Positions 13,601 through 19,355 of a stretch of 19,355 bases of DNA are shown here, one piece after another. Made by a program: the position numbers and the translations under genes. The stretch is from an uncultured Anaerolineae bacterium. Its GTDB lineage: Bacteria; Chloroflexota; Anaerolineae; B4-G1; DUEL01. The notes beneath the pieces are model-generated. The model saw only the letters and a program-made list of their open reading frames with translations. It was not told the origin of the DNA and searched no databases. The stretch lies in contig CALDFY010000363.1 in the NCBI GenBank assembly GCA_937942115.1, forward strand, positions 1 through 19,355. Direction: 5' to 3'. Position 1 is the first letter of the stretch. Every line of letters begins with the position of its first letter.

Positions 13601-14592
13601 TATCGGCTCCTCCCTGCAATCTCTTCCCAGCGCCAGCAAGCGACCAGATGATTCGCCCCGTCCGCCTCTTTGAGAGACGGCCGCTCTTCCACACACCGGT
13701 CCACCGCATACGTACAGCGGGGGACAAAGGGACAGCCCGGCGGCAGGTCAATCAGGTCAGGCGGGAGGCCGGGGATGGAGATCAGTTTGGTCCCCGGCGC
13801 CTCGTCCAGCCGGGGCAGCGACCCCAGGAGGCCCATCGTATAGGGGTGGCGGGGCCGCTTGTAGATGTCCTTGACGTTGCCCCGCTCAATGATGAACCCG
13901 GCGTACATCACGTTGATCCGCTGGGCCAGCCGGGCCACCACCCCCAGGTCGTGGGTGATCCACATCACCGCCATGCCCAATTGCTCCTGGAGCCGCTTCA
14001 CCAGGTCAATGATCTGAGCCTGGATGGTGACATCCAGCGCGGTGGTGGGCTCGTCGGCGATGAGGAGTTTGGGGTTGCAGGAGAGGGCCATAGCGATCAT
14101 CGCCCGCTGGCGCATCCCGCCAGAGAACTGGTGGGGATAGTCATCCAGGCGGGTCTTCGCCTCTGGGATGCCCACCATTGTTAACAGTTCCTCGGCCCGC
14201 TCCCGGGCCTGCTTATCGTCCATCCCCTGGTGGAGTTTGAGGGCTTCCATTATCTGGAAGCCGATGGTGAAGACGGGGTTAAACGAGGTCATCGGGTCCT
14301 GGAAGACCATCGCGATCTCCGCCCCGCGCACGTGGTGCATCTCGGCCTCGCTCAGTTTGAGGAGGTCGCGCCCGTCAAACCAGACCTCGCCGCCCTCAAT
14401 CTTCCCCGGGGGGCTGGGGATGAGGCGCATAATGGAAAGGGCGTGGACGCTCTTCCCGCATCCGCTCTCGCCGACCACGCCCAGAATCTCTCCCTCCTCC
14501 ATTGTGTAGGAGATTCCATTGACGGCATGGACAACCCCGTCCTGGGTGTAGAAACGGGTGACCAGGTTTCTGACGTCCATCAAGATGGCCAC
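13600..14592 (-). CDS. dppD: Peptide/nickel ABC transporter ATPase DppD/OppD
   Basis: A protein of 330 residues. Walker A 'GESGCGKS' (41-48), Q-loop 'FQDPMTSFNP', signature 'FSGGMRQR' (156-163), Walker B 'LLIADEP' (176-182), switch His214 in 'ITHDLGVV', and the C-terminal oligopeptide-transporter domain with 'PPGCPFVPRCTYAVDRC'. It is the partner of DppF. The start GTG 14592 is preceded by AAGGGG at a good distance; ATG 14580 is an in-frame alternative four codons later. No clear promoter is seen immediately upstream; it may be expressed from the sigma factor gene promoter or from one in the 14593-14890 region. No substrate-binding protein is present in the window. Confidence 0.93.
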   Translation of the reverse strand: MAILMDVRNLVTRFYTQDGVVHAVNGISYTMEEGEILGVVGESGCGKSVHALSIMRLIPSPPGKIEGGEVWFDGRDLLKLSEAEMHHVRGAEIAMVFQDPMTSFNPVFTIGFQIMEALKLHQGMDDKQARERAEELLTMVGIPEAKTRLDDYPHQFSGGMRQRAMIAMALSCNPKLLIADEPTTALDVTIQAQIIDLVKRLQEQLGMAVMWITHDLGVVARLAQRINVMYAGFIIERGNVKDIYKRPRHPYTMGLLGSLPRLDEAPGTKLISIPGLPPDLIDLPPGCPFVPRCTYAVDRCVEERPSLKEADGANHLVACWRWEEIAGRSR

Positions 14593-14622
14593 AAAGACCC
14601 CTTGTTGATGAGGAATATCCGG

Positions 14623-14874
14623 TTATGCAACTCGCATCAACAGAAGGTCATACCGCCACAGCAGCAGGCTGCCGGAAGCGAAAAACGGGGCGGCAAAAAC
14701 GGGTTCAAAGGAGTATCTGGGGCTGGGGTTCGGGTTATTGCGCCAGGCAGAAGAGATGGGAGAGGATTGGGCAGCAACGCGCCGGATCATTCGCCGCCAT
14801 ACGCGCGGAAGCGGGCTTGCGTGGCCCCAGCGGTCTCGCAGAGATTGAGCAATCAGAATATCCAGTGCGTCCAT
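14623..14874 (-). CDS. Possible small protein downstream of the ECF sigma factor
   Basis: An 83-residue reading frame starts 17 nt after the sigma factor stop. The N-terminus 'MDALDILIAQSLRDRWGHASPLPRVWRRM' has the look of short accessory proteins that follow ECF sigma genes (a charged helix ending in P-x-x-V-W), which is a weak recognition from memory. A hydrophobic stretch lies near the C-terminus ('FAAPFFASGSLLLW'). There is no strong Shine-Dalgarno and no zinc-finger anti-sigma motif. It could be an anti-sigma-like regulator, or not a gene. The remaining 30 bp to dppD show nothing further. Confidence 0.4.
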   Translation of the reverse strand: MDALDILIAQSLRDRWGHASPLPRVWRRMIRRVAAQSSPISSAWRNNPNPSPRYSFEPVFAAPFFASGSLLLWRYDLLLMRVA

Positions 14875-14890
14875 CTATCCCTGTGTCGGC

Positions 14891-15484
14891 TCACGTCAAC
14901 TCATACACCACGCCGCGCCGGGGCTGCCACTCCAGCAGGTGCTCTTTCAACGCCTCCCGGCCATAGTGGAGTCGGGACTTGACGGTCCCCTCCGGCACTT
15001 CCAGAATTTCGGCGATCTCTTTCAGGCTCAGGCCTTCCAGATAGTAGAGCACAATCACGACCTGCTGAGGGAGGGGAAGGGCGCGGATGGCCTCCCGGAC
15101 CTTCTCCTGGATTTCCCGCTCCTCTACCGTCCCTTCTACGCGGAAAGGAGCGGTCCAGCGCTCTACCAGTTTGCCCAGCAGGGCGGACCAGCGGTGCCGG
15201 TGGTTCACCCAATCGCAACTCAGGTTAATGGCCACCCGGTAAAGCCAGGGGCCCACCGGAGCATCTGTACGGATACGGTCGGCGTGGGTGAGGAGCCGGA
15301 TGAAGCATTCCTGGAGAATGTCTTCAGCGGCTCCCTGGTCCCGGGTAATCGCCAGGGCGGTGCGGAAGATGGGGGTTTTGTACCTCTCGTATAACTCGGC
15401 CAAGGCGGCCGTTTCTCCCCGACGTAGCCGGGCGACCAGCACACCGTCCGGGACAGCCGATGGATCGGAATTTTGAGATTCCAT
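14891..15484 (-). CDS. ECF-type RNA polymerase sigma factor
   Basis: A protein of 197 residues. Region 2 runs about 25-93 ('LAELYERYKTPIFRTALAITRD', 'AEDILQECFIRL', 'PVGPWLYRVAINLSCDW'), a variable linker about 94-124, and region 4 about 125-182 with the helix-turn-helix 'LSLKEIAEILEVPEGTVKSRLHYGREALK'. It directs RNA polymerase to a specific regulon, usually envelope or stress responses; the regulon is not identifiable. I chose ATG 15484; an upstream TTG at 15508 would overlap the promoter. The -10 element TATTAT lies only two bases before this ATG and there is no Shine-Dalgarno, so the transcript may be leaderless or the true start further in. A canonical zinc-binding anti-sigma factor is not encoded next to it. 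Confidence 0.88.
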   Translation of the reverse strand: MESQNSDPSAVPDGVLVARLRRGETAALAELYERYKTPIFRTALAITRDQGAAEDILQECFIRLLTHADRIRTDAPVGPWLYRVAINLSCDWVNHRHRWSALLGKLVERWTAPFRVEGTVEEREIQEKVREAIRALPLPQQVVIVLYYLEGLSLKEIAEILEVPEGTVKSRLHYGREALKEHLLEWQPRRGVVYELT

Positions 15485-15486
15485 AT

Positions 15487-15516
15487 ATAATACCGCGTTG
15501 AGAGGCAAAGGTTCAA
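15487..15516 (-). promoter_or_regulatory. Candidate promoter of the ECF sigma gene
   Basis: On the minus strand TTGAAC (15516-15511) and TATTAT (15492-15487) are spaced 18 bp apart. The -10 is almost adjacent to the ATG, implying a leaderless mRNA if used. Confidence 0.45.
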
Positions 15517-15550
15517 ATCCCGTTTGGGGATTAGGTGAAGAGGGATTTTA

Positions 15551-15569
15551 CGGCGGCCTTTGGCCGCCG
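15551..15569. repeat. Perfect 8-bp GC hairpin CGGCGGCC-TTT-GGCCGCCG
   Basis: Arms 15551-15558 and 15562-15569 with a TTT loop lie upstream of the sigma gene in a gene-free stretch (15517-15693) where nothing else is recognised. Confidence 0.8.
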
Positions 15570-15693
15570 CAACCCTGCCGTTCCATCCGATTATCGGGAT
15601 AAAGCAATTCAAGTATACCACACCTTATGGAACGACGCAACCAGGGGTTTTGCGCTGTTCCTCCTCGGCCTCGGGGATTGCCCCTCCCCCCTG

Positions 15694-15978
15694 CCCCCCA
15701 TAGGCGTTAACTTAAGGCTGGCTTCGGCTCTCCGCTTCCCGCCGCCTCGGGCGCCGATGGGAAATCGGCCTCCCCTGGGGGCAACCGCGAGGGTTGCCCC
15801 TACGCTTCGCGCCGGGCGTCAACCTGCGTTGACGCCCTTCTCAGGAGGTTGGCGAAGGCCGACCTTGTTGCGAACGAAGTGAAGAGACCCGGCCGAAGGC
15901 CCAAAGAGGCTGGCTTCAGTCAGCGCCCGAGGCGGCGACCCAACTGGCGCAGCCCCTTAAGTTAACGCATATGGGGGG
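15694..15978 (+). repeat. 285-bp hairpin-rich element with terminal inverted repeats (complete copy)
   Basis: The ends 15694-15717 and 15955-15978 are inverted repeats matching at 23 of 24 positions (six C, then ATA, G or T, then GCGTTAACTTAAGG). Inside are successive stems: 15753-15758/15764-15769, 15778-15786/15792-15800, 15814-15823/15828-15837 (10 bp, perfect), 15845-15853/15858-15866, and GGCC-GAA-GGCC near 15891-15901. No reading frame encodes a recognisable protein. Inverted partial copies lie at 1-201 and 19286-19355. It resembles a non-autonomous MITE or a multi-hairpin RNA; no target-site duplication was established. Confidence 0.85.
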
Positions 15979-16073
15979 AAGGGGTGGGGTGAGGGCCGGA
16001 ATGGGCATCCCCCGCTCCCCGAAAAACCTACACTTGTCAGAGATTGCTTAAAAAGTCGAGGCAAGGCAATAAA

Positions 16074-16163
16074 CCACCAAGACACAAAGGCACAAAGGGT
16101 CTAAAGGGTGAAAAAAGCGAGAAACTTTTCCGTTTCTTGGTGTCTTTGTGCCTTCGTGGTGAC
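16074..16163. repeat. Inverted octamer-repeat hairpin (CACAAAG family)
   Basis: The left arm (16074-16097) is made of ACACAAAG/GCACAAAG-like octamers and the right arm (16137-16163) carries the complement, with about 40 nt between. The same word family occurs at 4054-4077. The region 15979-16286 otherwise contains no gene. Confidence 0.6.
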
Positions 16164-16173
16164 TTTCTAAACA

Positions 16174-16230
16174 CCCTCTGTCAGAGGGGTGGGGCCCCCT
16201 CCTGGCCGCAGGCCCAGGGGAGAGGGGGCC
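16174..16230 (-). repeat. GC-rich palindromes downstream of the DUF2207 gene
   Basis: A near-perfect stem between GGCCCCCT (16193-16200) and AGGGGGCC (16223-16230), and a second palindrome CCCTCTG-T-CAGAGGG (16174-16188). They lie about 60 bp after the DUF2207 stop and may serve as its terminator, although no strong T-run follows. Confidence 0.5.
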
Positions 16231-16286
16231 AGGGGGTGAGGGCAATGACCGGGCGGGCAATAAAACATCCGTTCCCCCATCGCGGC

Positions 16287-18206
16287 CTATCCAAACCCGC
16301 CGCCCCCGCCGCCTCCACCTCCGCCGCCTCCACCTCTGCCGCCTCCACCGCCGCCGCCGAAGCCGCCGCTCCAGCCGCCACTGCGGGAGGGGGACGGAGC
16401 ACTGACAAAGACGCTGCCGGCGGTATCCAGCATAGAACCCAGACCCCGTGAGAAAGCATCCAGCGAAGCCCCCAAGCCCCCGCTGATGCTGTCCAGCGAG
16501 GGCAGCCCGCCCGGCGCGCCCACGGGAGACGGAGCCGCCAGGCCCGGCCCTCGTCCAACCGTAGCATACGCCGGACGGCCATAGGAAACCGGAGACGGGA
16601 TGTACCAGACCGGCATCGGCGTCCCCTCCACCTGGGCGAACCGCCGGACCCAGGTGCGGTCAATCCCGAACGCGATGGCGTAGGGCAGGTATTTCTCAAA
16701 CTGGTCGGTGGCCTCCCGGACGTCGGTGTACTTTTCCATCTCTTCCAGGTAGCGTTTGAAGGCCCGCCACCAGGCCGCCTCCTCGGCCCCCTTGCGGGTT
16801 TTGACCGGCATATGTCGCCCGGCAACTATCAGGGCCACCGCCGTCAGCCCCAGACCCACGAACGGGCAGACCGCCGCGCCGGTCGTCTCCAGCAGCGGGC
16901 CGCCAATACACGCCCCTCCGATGAACACCAGAACCAGCATCACGACTCCCAGGCCGGTGTAGCGGGAACGGACTTTCTCCGGCGAGGTCTGGAAATAGCC
17001 CCGCCGGACCAGTTGTTCGTAGATTCCTTCCTGGATTTTGGGAACGGCTGTATAGAACTTGTTTTTCAACTCCGCCAGGCGGCGTTCTCCCTTCCGGCCC
17101 ACCAGCCGGTTCAGCAGAATCCTCTCATACGGCAGCAGGTCGTCGTCCGGCTTGTCCGTCCGGCGGAAGATGAAGTCCGACGAAGTGGTTAGAACGCCGC
17201 GCGTGGCCCGCTCCTCAATCTGCAGGTATCCCCGCCGGGCCAGGTCCACCAGCGTCGCCAGGATGTCCTGCATGTCGGCCTTCTCGTCCACCAGCGCGCC
17301 CGCCACCCCCGGCGGCGCATCCGAGGGCGGCTCCGTCAGGTAGTCGGTGGGCAGTTTCACCACCGGGTCCCGACCCCGCAGGTACCAGAGCAGGAGCACC
17401 AGCAGCGGCCCCCCGACGGTGAAGAGACCGCCCAGGAGCCCCAACCCCAGGTTCATCATCGGCTTTGCGTCCTCCGCGATCTGCCAGGCCGACGCGCTCC
17501 CCGCCACTACCCCGTGGGGGAACTGTACCCGCACCTCCATCTCCTGCCCCGGGTCCAGAACCTCCTGCGCCTCAAAGACCACCGTATTCGTCCCGATGCC
17601 GGAGACGGTCGCCTGAGCGAAGTAGGCCGCCGCCTTCTCCGCCGCTGCCCCCTCCGGCAGCCGCACCGTCACCCGGGAGGCCTGCACCGGGAAACTGCGG
17701 TCGGGGAAAATCGCCTTCCACCACAACTGGTCGCCTCCCTCGTAGTAGCGCAGGCCGCCATGAACCAGGTAGCGGACAACGTAGGTGTGGCGGGAGTTAG
17801 ATCGCGGCGCAGGCATCTGCCACCGAATCCGGTACTCCCCCTTCTCTTTGCTGACGGAGACCTGGCAGGGTTGCCCGTCTTCCCAGACCCGAACATCGCT
17901 GATGGAGGTCAGGCGGCTGGCTGGAATGGCCCGGTAGCCGTAGGTGAACGTCCCGGAGGTAAAGAGAATCACCTGGGTCTCCTGGACCAGGAAATCTCCG
18001 CTCTCCAGGACGGTGATCTCCACATCCAGCCGCTCCCAGATGAAGGTCTTGGATTGGGCAGAGGCGGGAGCAGGGAGCAGGAAGCAGGAAGCAAGAAGCA
18101 AGAGGCAGGAAGCAAGAAACAGGAGGCAGGAGGCAAGAGGCAAGAGGCAGGAAGCAGGGGGCAGGACGCGAAAGGCAAGAAGCCTGGAAAGATGTGCGCG
18201 GGTCAT
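16287..18206 (-). CDS. DUF2207 domain membrane protein with Gly-rich tail
   Basis: A protein of 639 residues. A signal sequence (1-50) is followed by an extracytoplasmic DUF2207 domain ('FIWERLDVEITVLESGDFLVQETQVILFTSGTFTYGYRAIP' start, 'YYEGGDQLWWKAIF', 'VFEAQEVLDPGQEMEVRVQFP'). A membrane helix follows (about 255-280), then a cytoplasmic winged-helix-like part ('DILATLVDLARRGYLQIEE'), two more helices (about 440-485), and 'FKRYLEEMEKYTDVREATDQFEKYLPYAIAFGID', a family hallmark. The tail is almost pure glycine and ends FG. DUF2207 proteins are widespread and uncharacterised envelope proteins. GGGAGG lies 5 nt before ATG 18206. Oddly the signal sequence is encoded by a heptamer DNA repeat and repeats P/L-A-S-C every seven residues (Cys20, 27, 34, 41), with an AxA-type site at about residue 50. 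Confidence 0.92.
   Translation of the reverse strand: MTRAHLSRLLAFRVLPPASCLLPLASCLLFLASCLLLLASCFLLPAPASAQSKTFIWERLDVEITVLESGDFLVQETQVILFTSGTFTYGYRAIPASRLTSISDVRVWEDGQPCQVSVSKEKGEYRIRWQMPAPRSNSRHTYVVRYLVHGGLRYYEGGDQLWWKAIFPDRSFPVQASRVTVRLPEGAAAEKAAAYFAQATVSGIGTNTVVFEAQEVLDPGQEMEVRVQFPHGVVAGSASAWQIAEDAKPMMNLGLGLLGGLFTVGGPLLVLLLWYLRGRDPVVKLPTDYLTEPPSDAPPGVAGALVDEKADMQDILATLVDLARRGYLQIEERATRGVLTTSSDFIFRRTDKPDDDLLPYERILLNRLVGRKGERRLAELKNKFYTAVPKIQEGIYEQLVRRGYFQTSPEKVRSRYTGLGVVMLVLVFIGGACIGGPLLETTGAAVCPFVGLGLTAVALIVAGRHMPVKTRKGAEEAAWWRAFKRYLEEMEKYTDVREATDQFEKYLPYAIAFGIDRTWVRRFAQVEGTPMPVWYIPSPVSYGRPAYATVGRGPGLAAPSPVGAPGGLPSLDSISGGLGASLDAFSRGLGSMLDTAGSVFVSAPSPSRSGGWSGGFGGGGGGGRGGGGGGGGGGGGGFG
18061..18165 (-). 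repeat. Heptamer tandem repeat (CTTCCTG) inside the DUF2207 signal peptide
   Basis: About 15 degenerate copies of a 7-mer (CTTCCTG/CTCTTG type on the minus strand). Because 7 is not a multiple of 3, three copies make one 21-bp, seven-residue unit, giving the repeated LLxLASC hydrophobic core. Confidence 0.9.
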
Positions 18207-18263
18207 ATTTCCTCCCTAAATTCACAGGCGGTGTCCGGCAGTTCCTCCGGAGGGTCGCGGCCC

Positions 18264-18284
18264 GGCGGGTTTGCTCCACCCGCC
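18264..18284. repeat. 7-bp GC hairpin between the hypothetical gene and DUF2207
   Basis: GGCGGGT (18264-18270) pairs with ACCCGCC (18278-18284). It has no T-run, so its role as a terminator for the gene at 18369-19031 is doubtful. Confidence 0.4.
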
Positions 18285-18311
18285 CCGTGCGGCAGAGAAG
18301 AGCCTGATCCA

Positions 18312-18340
18312 TCCATACTGTATACGTTCATCCGGCTCAA
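18312..18340 (-). promoter_or_regulatory. Weak candidate promoter for the DUF2207 gene
   Basis: On the minus strand TTGAGC (18340-18335) and TATGGA (18317-18312) are 17 bp apart, about 105 bp before ATG 18206. The match to consensus is modest. Confidence 0.3.
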
Positions 18341-18368
18341 AAGTTGCGGGGAGTGTCCGACCGTTCTG

Positions 18369-19031
18369 TTACTCCTCCGCTTCCCAAACGCTATCCTTAT
18401 CCCTCAGCATCACCACATAATGAAACCCGTCCGGCCCCAATTTGCGGAGCAGGCGGTTCATGATCGCCTGTACGTTGTCGTATGGGCCGGCGACATAGAG
18501 CGGCTTTCCCTCGGGGCCGCCCAGAGGGATCGGGACATCACAGGCATCCGGGTTCGCTTCCCCCAGCACCAACATCGCGTCGGCGGAATCCGGGTGGGGG
18601 CGAAAGCCCAATTCGGCGGCGTAGTGGGTTGCCTCCCGGATAATCTTCGCTGCCAGGTTCAGGTCGGCCTTTTTCATCGCCTGCCTCTCCTCAATCCGGG
18701 ATCGGAGTTGCCGTTCGTACTCCCGCCGGGAAGGGAACAGGCGGGCGAAGCCGTCCTTGACCCCCAGACAGGCCAGGTCTATCAGAAATACTCCCGCCGC
18801 GACCTGTCCGTCCGGCGCCTGACGGGCCACCACGATCTGGGTGAGTTGCGTCGTGTCCTGCCAATTCTCGGAGACCAGACACTCCAGCAGCGGCCACTGA
18901 CCGGATTCCCGAAGGATTTGGCGGGGACTTTTGGAAGCAACGGTCGCTATGGCCCGGCGCTTCTCCTTCTCCCGCTCCGCTTTCTTTTTCAAAGCGCGCC
19001 GCTGCTTTTTGACTTCGCTGGGTTTTCCCAT
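18369..19031 (-). CDS. Conserved hypothetical protein with basic N-terminus
   Basis: A protein of 220 residues with no signal peptide or membrane segment. The first 35 residues are strongly basic and helical ('KKQRRALKKKAEREKEKRR'). Then comes a domain with 'QWPLLECLVSENWQDTTQLTQIVVARQAPDGQVAAGVFLIDLACLGVKDGF', a pattern I recall from uncharacterised proteins in several phyla, and 'AAKIIREATHYAAELGFRPHPD'. The C-terminal part ('PLYVAGPYDNVQAIMNRLLRKLGPDGFHYVV') may be a separate small fold. I cannot assign a function; the basic segment suggests nucleic acid or ribosome contact. ATG 19031 is chosen because GAGGA lies six bases upstream; ATG 19034 and GTG 19055 are in-frame alternatives. It is 162 bp upstream of the DUF2207 gene. 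Confidence 0.75.
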   Translation of the reverse strand: MGKPSEVKKQRRALKKKAEREKEKRRAIATVASKSPRQILRESGQWPLLECLVSENWQDTTQLTQIVVARQAPDGQVAAGVFLIDLACLGVKDGFARLFPSRREYERQLRSRIEERQAMKKADLNLAAKIIREATHYAAELGFRPHPDSADAMLVLGEANPDACDVPIPLGGPEGKPLYVAGPYDNVQAIMNRLLRKLGPDGFHYVVMLRDKDSVWEAEE

Positions 19032-19149
19032 CATCGTCCTCAGAACTCTCATCACGCAAGCGCAAGATGAATCACGTCATGTGCAACTTGATTTTCTGAA
19101 GACATTTGCGACCGGTCAAGCGTTGCGGCCAGATTGCCCCTCCCCCTTA

Positions 19150-19187
19150 CCCCCTCCCCACCGCCGCTACGCGGCGTGGGGAGGGGG
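19150..19187. repeat. GC-rich palindrome, 17-bp stem with one bulge
   Basis: The arm 19150-19167 pairs with 19171-19187 around a TAC loop, with one bulged C. It is of the same CCCCTCCCC type as the palindromes at 6472-6516 and 19241-19278. Confidence 0.8.
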
Positions 19188-19206
19188 AGAGATGGTGGGG
19201 TTTGTG

Positions 19207-19278
19207 GGCGGCGAAGCCGCCGCCAACCCCCCTCAGTTCTCCCCCTCCCCGCGCCGCACAGCGGCAGCGGGGAGGGGG
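19207..19278. repeat. Two further GC-rich hairpins
   Basis: GGCGGC-GAA-GCCGCC at 19207-19221, and a 12-bp perfect stem 19241-19252/19267-19278 enclosing an inner CCGC-ACA-GCGG. The region 19032-19285 shows no gene. Confidence 0.8.
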
Positions 19279-19285
19279 ACAGGGG

Positions 19286-19355
19286 GCATATGCGTTAACT
19301 TAAGGGGCTGCGCCAGTTGGGTCGCCGCCTCGGGCGCTGACTGAAGCCAGCCTCT
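19286..19355 (-). repeat. Partial copy of the 285-bp element at the window end
   Basis: It is the reverse complement of 15906-15972 over almost its whole length, including the terminal GCGTTAACTTAAGG, and continues beyond the window. The orientation is the same as the copy at 1-201 and opposite to the complete copy. Confidence 0.9.

Noticed and set aside
12617..13696. Longer DppF start at 13696
   Set aside because: The extra 32 residues overlap dppD and are not family-like; ATG 13600 overlaps the dppD stop as TAATG, typical of coupled genes.
15500..15530. A GGTTCAAATCC string resembling a tRNA T-arm upstream of the sigma gene
   Set aside because: The flanking bases do not form a T-stem, and no anticodon or acceptor stem is found around it.
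16044..16451. Plus-strand frame with Ala/Ser repeats at the 3' end of DUF2207
   Set aside because: It is the complement of the Gly-rich tail codons plus a repeat region and has no ribosome site.

Overview
This 19.4 kb window is GC-rich bacterial DNA. The gene families (DUF2207, DUF4230, MoxR/DUF58, clan AA aspartic protease next to coiled-coil PD-(D/E)XK-like proteins, a PPi-type phosphofructokinase) and the many GC-rich palindromes and short tandem repeats in the gaps point to a Chloroflexota (Anaerolineae-like) genome. That placement is an inference; there is no rRNA or other phylogenetic marker here.

Layout. Positions 1-200 hold a truncated copy of a hairpin-rich repeat. A DUF4230 membrane-anchored protein (342-1058, minus) is divergent from a metabolic block on the plus strand (1324-6373): a BMP-family (PnrA/nucleoside-type) lipoprotein, a TalC-type transaldolase, a PyrK-like flavin/[2Fe-2S] electron-transfer subunit, then, from its own strong promoter, two phosphofructokinases. 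The first carries PPi-type active-site residues and the second ATP-type residues. An intrinsic terminator (6398-6437) closes this block. A plausible theme is scavenged nucleosides or pentoses entering the pentose phosphate pathway and glycolysis.

Everything from 6474 to 19031 is on the minus strand. Read in transcription order it contains a conserved hypothetical protein (19031-18369), a large DUF2207 membrane protein (18206-16287), a repeat-filled gap, an ECF sigma factor (15484-14891) with a possible small partner protein, peptide ABC transporter ATPases DppD and DppF, a small retropepsin-like aspartic protease, two 341-residue paralogous coiled-coil/nuclease-fold proteins separated by a tandem repeat, a 5'-truncated DppC permease, and MoxR plus DUF58. 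No DppA or DppB is present; the protease and twin coiled-coil genes lie where they might have been.

The most unusual content is repetitive. There is a 285-bp element with 23/24-matching terminal inverted repeats and several hairpins whose variation preserves base pairing (copies at 1-200, 15694-15978 and 19286-end). Degenerate 7- to 8-bp tandem repeats sit exactly between stop and start codons, and one such array has become the signal peptide of the DUF2207 protein. The twin genes have nearly identical N-terminal and coiled-coil DNA but divergent C-terminal domains. No tRNA, rRNA, CRISPR array or transposase gene was found.
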